Source of the DNA: Chloroflexota bacterium | Lineage (GTDB): Bacteria > Chloroflexota > Anaerolineae > Promineifilales > Promineifilaceae | Length of the DNA: 64,000 nucleotides | NCBI GenBank assembly: GCA_014584575.1 | Contig: JACTMP010000017.1 | Coordinates: 1 to 64,000 of the forward strand | Reading direction: 5' to 3' | Part shown: positions 49,994 through 59,057 of the stretch, in pieces | Layout of the letters: each line of letters opens with the position of its first letter | Numbering within the stretch: position 1 is the stretch's first letter | The notes under the pieces: model-generated | What the model was told of the DNA's origin: nothing | The model's input: the letters and a program-made list of their open reading frames with translations, nothing else | Databases searched by the model: none | Program-made: the position numbers and the translations under genes

Positions 49994-52308
49994 ATGAAGA
50001 GAAAAATCCTGTTAATTCTATTGCTGATTTCCGGCGCTCTCCTGGTGGCTTGCGGCGGCAGCCAGGCAACACCTACGCCACCACCGCCCGCTACCTCTGC
50101 CCCCACCACCGAAACAACAACAGAGACAACGACCGAAACTACAACCGAACCCATGGATGAGGGCATGATCGCTGTTCTGCTGCCAGACAGCGCCTCCTCC
50201 GCTCGCTGGGAAGCGGACGACCGTCGCTTCTTCGAGCAGGCATTTGAAGCCGCTGGCGTCGAGTACACCATCGTCAACGCCGAATGCTGGTCAACCTGGA
50301 CAGCGGCTCCGGCGCGGCTATCATCGCCCAGGCGCGGGAAGCGGGCGTCAAGGTCATTGACTACGACCGCCTGACCATTGAAGGCCCCGGCGCGGATGTG
50401 TACGTCAGTTTTGACAACGTCTCCGTCGGCCGCCTGATGGGTGAAACGCTGGAACCGATCATCAACGCCCTGGCTGCCGACCCGAAGCGGGTGGTGCAGC
50501 TCAACGGCTCGCCCACCGACAACAACGCCACCCTCTTCCGTGAAGGGTATTTCGGCGTGGCCAGCCCGCACTATGACGCTGGTGATTGGGAATTGGTAGC
50601 CGACCAGGCGGTGCCCGGCTGGGACAACCAACAGGCATTGGTCATCTTTGAACAAATCCTGACGGCCGCTGGCGGCGATGTGGACGCCGTTTTTGCCGCC
50701 AATGATGGGTTAGCGAACAGCGTCATCTCTGCGCTCAAGAGTCAAGGATTGGACCCGCTGCCGGTCAGTGGGCAGGACGCCACCGCCGCCGGTATCCAGA
50801 ACATCCTCTCCGGCTGGCAGACGATGACGGTGTACAAGCCGATCAAGTTGGAAGCCGACGCCGCCGCTGCGGCTGCCATCGCTTTGCTGCGTGGTCAGGA
50901 TGTGTCTGCCCTGACAAGCGACACCATCAACAACGGCCAAAATGACATCCCGTTCATCAAACTGACCCCGGTAGCGGTAACAGTTGACAACATTGAATCC
51001 ACGGTGATTGCCGATGGTTTCCGCACCTGGGAAGAAATCTGTGTGGGAGAGTATGTCGCTTACTGCGAGGCTCTGGCGTCTGGTGAACCAATGCCTGCCC
51101 CCGCACCGGCCGGCTGCGCCGAAGACCTGACCGGCGAAACCATCACCCTTCACCAACAGGCTGGCCGTGAAGGCCCGTTGGCGGCCATTTTGGGTGAGGC
51201 TTTTGCTTATGCTACCGATGATGTTTTGAAAATTATCAATGAGTCTGGCGGCGTCTGTGGGGCGCAACTGGCATTAGTGTTTAATGAGACCAATTATGCG
51301 GTGGAACAAGAAGTGGCCGTTTACGAACAAACCCGTAATGACGCCATTCTCATCTTCACTTATGGCAGTGGCGCTACGGTAGCCCTGGCGCCCCGCCTGA
51401 ATGAAGACAAAATCCTGTCTATTGCGGCCGGTGTGCATGGCCCATCCATTTATGTGCCGCGCAATGGTTATACCATTGGCGCTGTACCCATTTACTCTGA
51501 CCAGTTTGCCGGTTTCTTGACCTGGCTGAGCGAAAACTGGGATGAGGTAAAACCGGAATCGGCCGGGGATGATATTGTGGTTGGCGTGATTGGCTGGGCT
51601 AATGTGTTTGGCGCGGGCGCTATCACCCCCGAATCGCTGGCAGTGGCCGAAGAGCTGGGTATTACTGTGCTGCCATTGGAAGAGCAGGCCGTCGCCGCTG
51701 ATGCGGATGTCTCTGGCGCACTGCAGAACCTGCTGCTAAACGGCGCCAATGTCATTTACAACCAGAATCTCTCCTTTAGCGTGGCGCAGGTAATTGGCAC
51801 ATTGCGGGCGTTAGGCGTTTGGGATGACGTGGTCGTTGGCGGCGTCAACTGGACGTATAACGCCGATGTTCTCAACTTCCTGGGCGACAATGCTGCCCTG
51901 GCGAATGGGTATTATGGCGTGGTGCCGAACCTGACCTGGGCTGATACCGACGCTGAAATTATCCAGTTAGCGTCGGAAGCGTTTGCTGCCGGTGGGTACC
52001 CGGAAACGGAACGTACTAATACCTACTTGCTGACGTTTGCCACTATGTTTGCCGTGCGCGACATTATTGAACATGCGGTAAATGAATATGGTTACGAAAA
52101 CCTCAGCGGCGAAACGTTGCTGCAAGCAGCCAACGATCTGGGTATTGTGAGCGCCAATGGCTTGTTTGAGTATGATCTGCGTGGCGAAAACCGGGCGCCG
52201 AACCGGGCACAGATTCGTCAATGGCAGGCGCAGGCGGATGGCACGATCCTGGATGTAGCGGTATCTGACTTCTTTGATTTACCTGATACCCGGCCGCCGG
52301 CCCCGTAA
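49994..52308 (+). pseudogene. Chimeric binding lipoprotein (XylF-like plus LivK-like), frameshifted
   Basis: Read in two frames. 49994-50283 encodes a lipoprotein leader (LLISGALLVACGGS), a Thr-rich linker and the start of a sugar-binding type I domain (AVLLPDSASSARWEADDRRF, then VEYTIVNAE). The frame then changes, and 50284-52308 continues with LVNLDSGSGAAIIAQAREAG, VKVIDYDRLTIEG and the rest of a XylF-like domain. About 25 codons expected between seem absent. From about 51110 a LivK-like domain follows (CAEDLTGETITLHQQAGREG). So a sugar-binding module and a branched-chain-type module are fused by a PAPAPA linker. The liv operon needs the second. Whether the first works is doubtful. Confidence 0.75.
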
Positions 52309-52321
52309 TCAGCAGATAGTA

Positions 52322-52344
52322 GGGGCGGGCCTTGTGCCCGCCCC
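52322..52344. repeat. GC-rich hairpin GGGGCGGGC
   Basis: GGGGCGGGC (52322-52330) and GCCCGCCCC (52336-52344) with a 5-base loop between the binding-protein gene and livF. It could lower livF expression or be a dispersed repeat. Confidence 0.75.
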
Positions 52345-52356
52345 ACTAAATTCCAT

Positions 52357-53154
52357 ATGCTCAAAGTCAACAATATCGAAGTGGTGTATAGCGACGTTAT
52401 TTTGGTGCTGCGTGGCATTTCTTTTGAAGCGCCATCAGGGGAGATCGTGTCCCTGTTAGGGGCTAATGGGGCCGGCAAATCTACGACGCTGAAGGCGATT
52501 TCTGGCCTGTTACGCGCCCAGCAAGGGGCGGTGACGCGCGGTTCTATTGAGTTTGAGGGGCAGCGCATTGATGGGATGTCGCCGGAGGAGATTGTGCGGT
52601 TGGGCATTGTGCAGGTGATTGAGGGACGGCCGTTGTTCCGCCACCTCACCGTTGAAGAGAATCTGCTCACGGGGGCCTTGTTCCGCCGCGCTTCTGGTAG
52701 TGAACTGAAACGCGACCTGGATCAGGTGTACCACTTTTTCCCCCGTTTGCAGGAGTTTCGACAACGCACCAGCGGTTATTTGTCCGGCGGCGAGCAGCAG
52801 ATGGTGGTTATTGGCCGGGCTTTGATGAGCAAACCGCGCTTGATGCTGCTGGATGAACCGTCGTTGGGGTTGGCGCCGATGCTCGTGCAGAATATCTTTG
52901 AAATCATTCGCCAGATCAATCAGGAGTCGGGCGTGGCCATTCTGCTGGTGGAGCAAAACGCCAGTGTCGCCTTGCAAACGGCTTCGTATGCGTATGTAAT
53001 GGAAAACGGCCGTATCGTCCTGGATGGCAGCGCCGATCAACTGCAAAACAACGCCGATATTAAAGAGTTTTATCTGGGGTTGACGGCCGTCGGTGAGCGG
53101 AAATCTTACCGAGACGTGAAACATTACAAACGGCGCAAGCGGTGGCTGGGATAA
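52357..53154 (+). CDS. livF: Branched-chain-type ABC transporter ATP-binding protein LivF
   Basis: 265 residues. Walker A LGANGAGKSTTLKAISGLL, signature SGYLSGGEQQMVVIGRALM, Walker B RLMLLDEPSLGLAPMLVQNI, and the LivF word GIVQVIEGRPLFRHLTVEEN. H-loop ILLVEQNAS. A basic C-terminal tail (HYKRRKRWLG) extends beyond the usual end. Last gene of the liv operon. ATG 52357 stands 13 bases after the hairpin and lacks a strong ribosome site. Confidence 0.94.
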   Translation: MLKVNNIEVVYSDVILVLRGISFEAPSGEIVSLLGANGAGKSTTLKAISGLLRAQQGAVTRGSIEFEGQRIDGMSPEEIVRLGIVQVIEGRPLFRHLTVEENLLTGALFRRASGSELKRDLDQVYHFFPRLQEFRQRTSGYLSGGEQQMVVIGRALMSKPRLMLLDEPSLGLAPMLVQNIFEIIRQINQESGVAILLVEQNASVALQTASYAYVMENGRIVLDGSADQLQNNADIKEFYLGLTAVGERKSYRDVKHYKRRKRWLG

Positions 53155-53221
53155 AAGCGTGCTTTTTGAGTAAATGCTAAACAGAGCGGACGCCCCCGCC
53201 GAATGTGTTTACAATCGCGTC

Positions 53222-54115
53222 ATGCGCTGGAAATCATGGCTCAAATCTTCTCCTCCTGCCCTTCATGATCCTGCTGAGTGGACATTACCCCTGCCGGAAA
53301 CAGCCAATCCACATGAACAAAAAGGCAACGGCCGTCTGCCTGACCGCTTTTTACCTTTAGAAGGCGGCGTCAATTTTCGGGATATTGGTGGCTATGAGAC
53401 GGCAGACGGCCGTGCCATCCGTTGGGGCCAGATTTACCGCGCCGGCGTCCTCTCGCAACTGACGCCGGCCGACCAGGAACATCTGGGCAGGTTGGGTGTT
53501 CGCCTGGTGTGCGACCTGCGCACAGAAAGCGAAGTGCAAAAGCGACCGGACAGGCTACCCACCAACCCTGAGTGCCAATGGTTACACTTGCCTATCGAAA
53601 ATTTGGAACGTTCGACCCGTATCCGGGGATTAAAGGCCCTTCTGTTTGACCGCTCCGAACTGGACAATTTGATGGATGAAGGGTATATCCGCGTGATGAT
53701 TGATGAAAACGGGCCGCTGGTTGGGCAGGCATTGCGCCTGATGGCCGACCCCAACAATCGTCCCTTTGTCATTCATTGCTCGGCGGGGAAGGATCGCACG
53801 GCCGTAATCATTGCCCTCCTGCTCCATATTCTGGGTATCCCCCAAGAGACCATCCTGGCCGACTACACCTTGAGCAACCTGCACTATGACAAATTCCGGG
53901 CCGGAATCCAGCAAGACCTGCACAGCCTGAAACGATGGGGCGTCACCGTGGACCATTTGCAAGCCGTCATCCTGGTAAAAGCGGCCCGCCTGGAAAAAAC
54001 AGTGGGCCACATTGAGCAGAAGTACGGGTCAGTCACAGATTATCTTGAAATTCAAGCCGGCGTAGATCACCAAATCATCAACCAGTTACGCACCAATTTA
54101 TTGACATCCCATTGA
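53222..54115 (+). CDS. Tyrosine-protein phosphatase (Y_phosphatase3 family)
   Basis: About 297 residues. N-terminal landmark GGVNFRDIGGYETADGRAIR and YRAGVLSQLTPADQEHLGRL; then LVCDLRTESEVQKRPDRLP. The active-site loop is VIHCSAGKDRTAVIIALLLH with the nucleophile Cys and the Lys-Asp-Arg pattern of bacterial dual-specificity or lipid phosphatases of the LipA/TpbA-like type. Start ATG 53222 is chosen; ATG 53174 is possible. Substrate (phosphotyrosine or phosphoinositide) cannot be told. Confidence 0.9.
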   Translation: MRWKSWLKSSPPALHDPAEWTLPLPETANPHEQKGNGRLPDRFLPLEGGVNFRDIGGYETADGRAIRWGQIYRAGVLSQLTPADQEHLGRLGVRLVCDLRTESEVQKRPDRLPTNPECQWLHLPIENLERSTRIRGLKALLFDRSELDNLMDEGYIRVMIDENGPLVGQALRLMADPNNRPFVIHCSAGKDRTAVIIALLLHILGIPQETILADYTLSNLHYDKFRAGIQQDLHSLKRWGVTVDHLQAVILVKAARLEKTVGHIEQKYGSVTDYLEIQAGVDHQIINQLRTNLLTSH

Positions 54116-54125
54116 GGGCTTGCCT

Positions 54126-55049
54126 ATGCGCCTGGCCACCAGCGGCGTCCTGCTCAACCAGTTCAATCAAGTCCTGCTAATCCAGCGCAACGACACCCGC
54201 ACCTTCGCCGAACCAGGCGGTGGGTTGGAAGAGGGAGAATTACCCACCGACAACATCGCCCGTGAAGTGCGCGAAGAGACGGGCATCATTGCCCAGCCGG
54301 TTCGCCTGGTCTCCTTAAACTATTGGGCGCTGCCGCCCAATGGGTTTCTGGCCTTCACCTTCCGCTGTTTGCAGCGCGGTGGTGAACTACAGACCTCAGC
54401 AGAGTCACCCCGCGTTGGGTTTTATGCCACCCGGCCCTTGCCCCGCCCCATGCTGCCCATCAACCGCCAGCGCATTGATCACGCTGTAAAACATGCCGGC
54501 GGCCCGGTGGAATGGTGGACAATACCATACCCGCTGTTTATGCGGCTGGGTCGGTTTTTCCTCTTTAATGGGGTTTATCGTTGGTACGATTGGCGACGCA
54601 AAGCGCAGGGTTTACCGCTTTATCAGAAGCCGCCCGATTGGGAAATTGGGGTGCGGGTGGTGATGCAAAATGAGTCAGGCGCGGTCTGCTGGCAACAAAC
54701 AGAGGCGGGATGGCAGTTGCCGGGCGGCATAACACCACCCAGAACAACACCCTGGGACACGGCCGTCGCCCTCACCCACCAACAAACCGGCCTCACCCCC
54801 CAATTGCAGGATGTCAGCGGCATTTACGTCATGGAAAATAGCAGTCGCATGGTGTTGTTTTTCACGGCCGTGCCCCACCCCACCTCTTCACCTCTTGCAG
54901 CCGGAAACAGGTGGCTCCCCCCCACCCAAATGCCGCCAGATTCGCCCCCCACCTGGGCCGTCCACTGGGGGCCTATCATTCAACACGCCGCCACACCCGG
55001 CCGGCTAACCATCTGCCACCACTTGCCGGACGGTTGCTTCGATACCTGA
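54126..55049 (+). CDS. NUDIX hydrolase with C-terminal NUDIX-like extension
   Basis: 307 residues. A complete NUDIX box near residues 31-53 (GGGLEEGELPTDNIAREVRE then ETG). A second half (from about residue 175: DWEIGVRVVMQNESGAVCWQ, then GWQLPGGITPPRTTPWDTA) looks like a degenerate NUDIX domain lacking the REVREE residues. ATG 54126 has GAGGG seven bases before; a TTG at 54120 is the frame limit. It begins 10 bases after the phosphatase stop, so the two are probably cotranscribed. It hydrolyses a nucleoside diphosphate linked to another moiety; substrate unknown. Confidence 0.85.
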   Translation: MRLATSGVLLNQFNQVLLIQRNDTRTFAEPGGGLEEGELPTDNIAREVREETGIIAQPVRLVSLNYWALPPNGFLAFTFRCLQRGGELQTSAESPRVGFYATRPLPRPMLPINRQRIDHAVKHAGGPVEWWTIPYPLFMRLGRFFLFNGVYRWYDWRRKAQGLPLYQKPPDWEIGVRVVMQNESGAVCWQQTEAGWQLPGGITPPRTTPWDTAVALTHQQTGLTPQLQDVSGIYVMENSSRMVLFFTAVPHPTSSPLAAGNRWLPPTQMPPDSPPTWAVHWGPIIQHAATPGRLTICHHLPDGCFDT

Positions 55050-55143
55050 CATGGTGACATCTGACGAGGTGACAAAAATGTTAGATTGTGACCTTTGCCA
55101 GTGTAAAAGTCAGGCCCGGCAAACATTCGCGCTTCTTCGCCTC

Positions 55144-55177
55144 CTGCGCCTTTTGCGCCTTTTGCGCCTTTTGCGCC
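55144..55177. repeat. GCGCCTTTT tandem repeat, period nine
   Basis: TGCGCCTTTTGCGCCTTTTG and on, four units, in the gap between the NUDIX gene and the convergent LysM gene. Confidence 0.75.
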
Positions 55178-55179
55178 GA

Positions 55180-56283
55180 TCACTGAATCTTCACCAGCGA
55201 CCAATCATCTAAAAACCAGCCATTATTGTGCAGCGCATACCGGCCGCGCACACCCAAACCCAACCGCACCGTTTGTGTTTGGGTAATAGTAAAGGTATGG
55301 GAAAGTGAATTCTTCTGCCCAAAAGAGACCAACAGCCAACCTGTGCCGCCATTCCCCACGATAAATCGCACTTCACCGGCTGTGGGATCAGACGGCCGTA
55401 TCTTCTGCCCATTTACATATTCCGTGACCAGATCAGGGTACACATTGGCCACAAAGCGATATGTACCCGGCGTCAGCGCCACATCTTGCAGCAGGCGGTA
55501 GCTGACCGCGCCATTCCCCTTGAACGCTTTTACTGTTTGATTTCCATCAAAAATAAAGATGTTTTGCTCCTGGGGAGGTAGTTGAAAAGCTGGCAGCACC
55601 CGCACTTCTGGCCTGAACCACACGTCCCAGGGCGAATTGCCAAATCCCGTTGGCCCTTCGTCCCATTCAAATATCCAACCGCTGGGGATTTGTAATTCCG
55701 GGAGGTTGCCCGGATGGTACCAGCCACCTTCAAACGAAGCATTATTGAGCAAATTACCGCTGGCCGGCGGCGGCGGGGGAGGAACCACAGGCGGCACGGC
55801 CGTTGCTGCCGGTGGTGGCGCAGCGTTACTGCCCGGAATGACCAATACCTGACCCGCATAAATGAGATTGGTATTGCCGATATTGTTGGCGCTGGCAATG
55901 GCCTGGACGGTTACGCCAAAACGCACGGCAATGCGGTAAAGTCTATCCCCTGGCTGCACCACATAGATAACGCCGGTCGTTGGTGGTACAGGCGGCGCAG
56001 GTGGGGGGGGATTGACCGGTGGCACGGCCGTGGCCACAGGGGGCGGCGGCGCACCGCTACCCGGAATTGTCAACACTTGTCCCACATAAATCAAGTTCAC
56101 ATTGGAGATATTGTTCGTCGCCTGCAAAGCGGCCACCGAGGTTCCAAAGCGCACGGCAATGCGGTACAACGTGTCGCCCCGCTGCACCACATAGGTTGTT
56201 TGGGCCAGGGCAACGGCCGTTACCATCAGCCAACAGCCTAACAGTACCAACCCCACCATCATCTGCCAACCTCTTTTTTTCAT
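55180..56283 (-). CDS. Secreted protein with two LysM domains
   Basis: About 367 residues. Signal peptide ([18 protein letters not shown]), then two LysM peptidoglycan-binding domains: [20 protein letters not shown] and [20 protein letters not shown], each ending in GQVLTIPGS or GQVLVIPGS, joined by Pro/Ala/Val linkers. The C-terminal 170 residues are a carbohydrate-binding-like jelly roll ([20 protein letters not shown], with a [11 protein letters not shown] end). Start ATG 56283 has GAGGAG seven bases before; ATG 56298 does not. Likely bound to the cell wall or surface sugar. Confidence 0.9.
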   Translation of the reverse strand: MKKRGWQMMVGLVLLGCWLMVTAVALAQTTYVVQRGDTLYRIAVRFGTSVAALQATNNISNVNLIYVGQVLTIPGSGAPPPPVATAVPPVNPPPPAPPVPPTTGVIYVVQPGDRLYRIAVRFGVTVQAIASANNIGNTNLIYAGQVLVIPGSNAAPPPAATAVPPVVPPPPPPASGNLLNNASFEGGWYHPGNLPELQIPSGWIFEWDEGPTGFGNSPWDVWFRPEVRVLPAFQLPPQEQNIFIFDGNQTVKAFKGNGAVSYRLLQDVALTPGTYRFVANVYPDLVTEYVNGQKIRPSDPTAGEVRFIVGNGGTGWLLVSFGQKNSLSHTFTITQTQTVRLGLGVRGRYALHNNGWFLDDWSLVKIQ

Positions 56284-56498
56284 TGGAAATCTCCTCATAA
56301 AGGGATGACGCGATCCGATAAATCGCGTGATTATGCTTTTACCACATGATATGATTCAGTGTATCGGTCACGAGCAAATAAACCGTGAAGAGGGAATAAA
56401 AAAGAGGAGAATCGTAAGATAAATGGCCTACTCTACGGGACAATCTTCCATGCCTGATCTATACTCTGGGGGTTAAAACCTGACACAGGTATAAAATC

Positions 56499-57131
56499 AT
56501 GACATCTCAGCCCGAACCAGACCGTTTCTGGCAAGACAGAATCCACCAACATATCTTGCAGCAAAACACAACTGCTTTTGCCGAGTTGTGTGAATTAGCG
56601 TTGCCCCATCTTGTGGTATTCTTGCGGCAACGCTTCCCTCAAAGCGACAAACACTTGTGTGAGGCTACGGCCGTTGATTGTCTGATGCAGTATTATGGCC
56701 GTCCTGCCCAATACAATCCCGATAAACTGTCGCTCTTTTCCTATCTGCGCATGGCCGCCCGTAACGACATGCTCAACGCCCTGGCCAGATACGGCCGTGA
56801 TCAAACCCATCTGCAAGACATTGATGACCCCACCCTCAAACCATACCTTACCGAGCCAAACACCTTCGCCTACACTGACGACTTAGACCGCTGGTTAACC
56901 CAACACACGAAACTCTCACGTCGACAGATTTTGCAAGCGCTGGACAAAGAGCTGAGCAAGACCGATAAAAAGCTGGTTGCCATGATGTTCAATGGTGTGC
57001 GTGACAGCCGTCAATATGCCCTCGCCATGGGTTTAACCCACCTGGATACCGGCCAGCAACGCCAGGAAGTCAAACGCGCCAAAGACCGCCTGACAAAAAA
57101 GCTCCAGCGATTTGGCGCTCAACTAGAGTAA
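56499..57131 (+). CDS. ECF-like RNA polymerase sigma factor
   Basis: 210 residues. Region 2 is visible as TAVDCLMQYYGRPAQYNPDK and LSLFSYLRMAARNDMLNALA; a region 4-like segment near the end (KLVAMMFNGVRDSRQYALAM) is diverged but has the helix-turn-helix spacing. It precedes a FecR-domain gene, a classic sigma/anti-sigma pairing, with a terminator-like hairpin between them. No TonB-type receptor is near, as expected for this lineage. ATG 56499. Confidence 0.75.
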   Translation: MTSQPEPDRFWQDRIHQHILQQNTTAFAELCELALPHLVVFLRQRFPQSDKHLCEATAVDCLMQYYGRPAQYNPDKLSLFSYLRMAARNDMLNALARYGRDQTHLQDIDDPTLKPYLTEPNTFAYTDDLDRWLTQHTKLSRRQILQALDKELSKTDKKLVAMMFNGVRDSRQYALAMGLTHLDTGQQRQEVKRAKDRLTKKLQRFGAQLE

Positions 57132-57164
57132 AAACCGGATTTTTGGCAAAAATCCGGTTTTTTT
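57131..57164 (+). terminator. Intrinsic terminator after the sigma gene
   Basis: AAAACCGGATTTTT (57131-57144), loop GGC, AAAAATCCGGTTTT (57148-57161), then TTT. Fourteen perfect base pairs. It ends the sigma transcript, perhaps in part, before the FecR gene at 57209. Confidence 0.9.
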
Positions 57165-57208
57165 ATGGAATTTTGTCGAACTTACAACTTTTACCCGGAA
57201 CTATAGAT

Positions 57209-58954
57209 ATGGACACATTACTGCTCAAAATGGCGCAGCGCGCCAGTGACGATAGTAGCCTCATGGCCTCACTCATCCAGGTACATGCCCGCCAGCATGA
57301 GTTAACCTGGTCCCAGGTAGCAGCTGAATTGACCCTGGATGAAGAACAGTTGGCCCGGCTGGCGCTGTGCCGCCGCCCCAATGGCCAATCCACCAGTGAT
57401 GAAATCCAGCAAATGGCCGCCTACGTGGACATGAGCAGTACCGAGTTAACTACTTTTATTCGCCGCAATAGTAACAGCGACACCCAAACGGCCGCACGGC
57501 CGTTGCCAGCGCCAACACAACCGAAACGACAGCGTGATTCATTCGTCTGGCCCTCTTTTAAGTGGGAGAGAAACCCAATGGTCAATCGCCGCACCATTTC
57601 CTTTGCCCTGGCAGCAATCGTGTTCATGGCCTTTGCCGCGTTTGCGTTTGCCCAGCCTTCTGGCTCTGAGGCCACTCTGGTCGTCTCTGCCGGGCAGGCC
57701 ACTGTGCAACAAGGCGAAACCATGTTCCTGATCGTACCACGGCAAACGCAAACCACCGTCGCCGCCGGCAGCATTCTCACCGTCAACCAGGGTGACCGCA
57801 TTACTGTTCCAGACGGTTCTGCCGCCCAACTGAATCTGTACGATGGCAGCATTGTAGAAATGGCCGGCGGCAGCACTCTGGAAATTTCCGAACTGGTAAC
57901 CAACGGCCGTACCTACCGCGTCCAACTCTCGCTGGTTGCCGGCCGCACCCTTAATCGCGTCGTGAAACTGCTCGGCGCTGACGACAAGTTTGAGGTACGC
58001 ACGCCCTCCTCCACTGCATCCGTGCGCGGCACCATCTTCACCGTCGCCGCCCTGTCCGGCACAGAATCCTACATTGCCGTAGACGAAGGCATTGTGCGCG
58101 TCACACTAGGTGGCGAGTTTATTGATGTATATCCTGGTCAGGCGGTCATGGCGGTTGTGGGCCAGCCGCTTAGCCTCATGGGGCAAACACCAGACAATCC
58201 CGCCAACGCCCCCGCCGCACAGCCGGCATCGCAAACGCCGGTACAGAATGATGATAGTGATGATGCCGATTCAGATGGAGATGCGGATTCAGAAGCTCTC
58301 ACCGACACACCGGCAACTGAGCCGCCGGTCATGGCCCCGCCCGCCACTACGGCCGTGCCCGGAGTCCCTCTGGATACTCCGCCAATAGTAACCGGCACGG
58401 TCCCGACAGTGACCCCGGCGCCCGGCACATGCGCTGACGGTGAAATACAGCCGACAGCGCTTACCCTGGCGCAAAGATATGACGTCACCTATGAAGAAAT
58501 CATGGGCTGGTTCTGCGCCAGGTTTGGTTTTGGCGAAATTGACCGGGCCTATTCACTAAGCCAGGAAACAGGGGCAACGGTAGCCGAGATTTTCTCCAAG
58601 AGGGCCAACGGTATGGGTTGGGGCCAAATCCGTGACGTTTTAATGGGTGAAAACGGCGATAACGGAAACAGTGGCAACAACGGCAATAATGGAAACAGCA
58701 ATAACGGCAACAACAACGGCGGCAATAACAACAATGGCAATAACGGCAACAACAACGGCGGCAATAACAACAATGGCAATAACGGCGATAACGGCAATAG
58801 TGGCAACGGTGGGCAAAGCCCACCAGAACCACCACCCGCTCCCCCCCCCGAACCACCGCCACCACCAGACAACAGCGGTGGCAATAACGGGAGTAATAAT
58901 GGAAATAACGGTAATGGAAATAATGGCAACAATGGTAATGGTGGCAACAGGTAA
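57209..58954 (+). CDS. FecR-domain membrane protein with Asn/Gly-rich tail
   Basis: 581 residues. A cytoplasmic helical N-terminus (about 1-110; WSQVAAELTLDEEQLARLAL), one membrane helix (TISFALAAIVFMAFAAFAFA), then a FecR domain (VPRQTQTTVAAGSILTVNQG, then FEVRTPSSTASVRGTIFTV). A Pro/Thr/Asp linker, a short helical segment (IQPTALTLAQRYDVTYEEIM), then a tail of about 90 residues nearly all Asn and Gly with one Pro/Glu block. The N-terminus could bind the sigma factor upstream as an anti-sigma. Start ATG 57209; the frame to 57143 runs through the terminator. Confidence 0.85.
   Translation: MDTLLLKMAQRASDDSSLMASLIQVHARQHELTWSQVAAELTLDEEQLARLALCRRPNGQSTSDEIQQMAAYVDMSSTELTTFIRRNSNSDTQTAARPLPAPTQPKRQRDSFVWPSFKWERNPMVNRRTISFALAAIVFMAFAAFAFAQPSGSEATLVVSAGQATVQQGETMFLIVPRQTQTTVAAGSILTVNQGDRITVPDGSAAQLNLYDGSIVEMAGGSTLEISELVTNGRTYRVQLSLVAGRTLNRVVKLLGADDKFEVRTPSSTASVRGTIFTVAALSGTESYIAVDEGIVRVTLGGEFIDVYPGQAVMAVVGQPLSLMGQTPDNPANAPAAQPASQTPVQNDDSDDADSDGDADSEALTDTPATEPPVMAPPATTAVPGVPLDTPPIVTGTVPTVTPAPGTCADGEIQPTALTLAQRYDVTYEEIMGWFCARFGFGEIDRAYSLSQETGATVAEIFSKRANGMGWGQIRDVLMGENGDNGNSGNNGNNGNSNNGNNNGGNNNNGNNGNNNGGNNNNGNNGDNGNSGNGGQSPPEPPPAPPPEPPPPPDNSGGNNGSNNGNNGNGNNGNNGNGGNR
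58709..58786. repeat. Perfect 2 x 39-bp tandem repeat in the Asn/Gly tail
   Basis: 58709-58747 and 58748-58786 are identical, coding NNNGGNNNNGNNG. Further imperfect units of AAC/GGC/AAT codons extend on both sides. A likely site of slippage. Confidence 0.9.
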
Positions 58955-59020
58955 ATTGAACAGGAGATGATGCGGGTATAACTTGTCGTTAGCCCACTGA
59001 AAAGCGTTGTATCGGAAACG

Positions 59021-59057
59021 AAAAACGCCACTGCTGGCTTTCAGCAGTGGCGTTTTT
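59021..59057. terminator. Bidirectional terminator between FecR and kinase genes
   Basis: AAAAACGCCACTGCTG (59021-59036) and CAGCAGTGGCGTTTTT (59042-59057) form a perfect 16-bp stem with A- and T-runs at both ends. It serves the FecR gene (plus) and the histidine kinase gene (minus), whose stop it overlaps. Confidence 0.95.
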
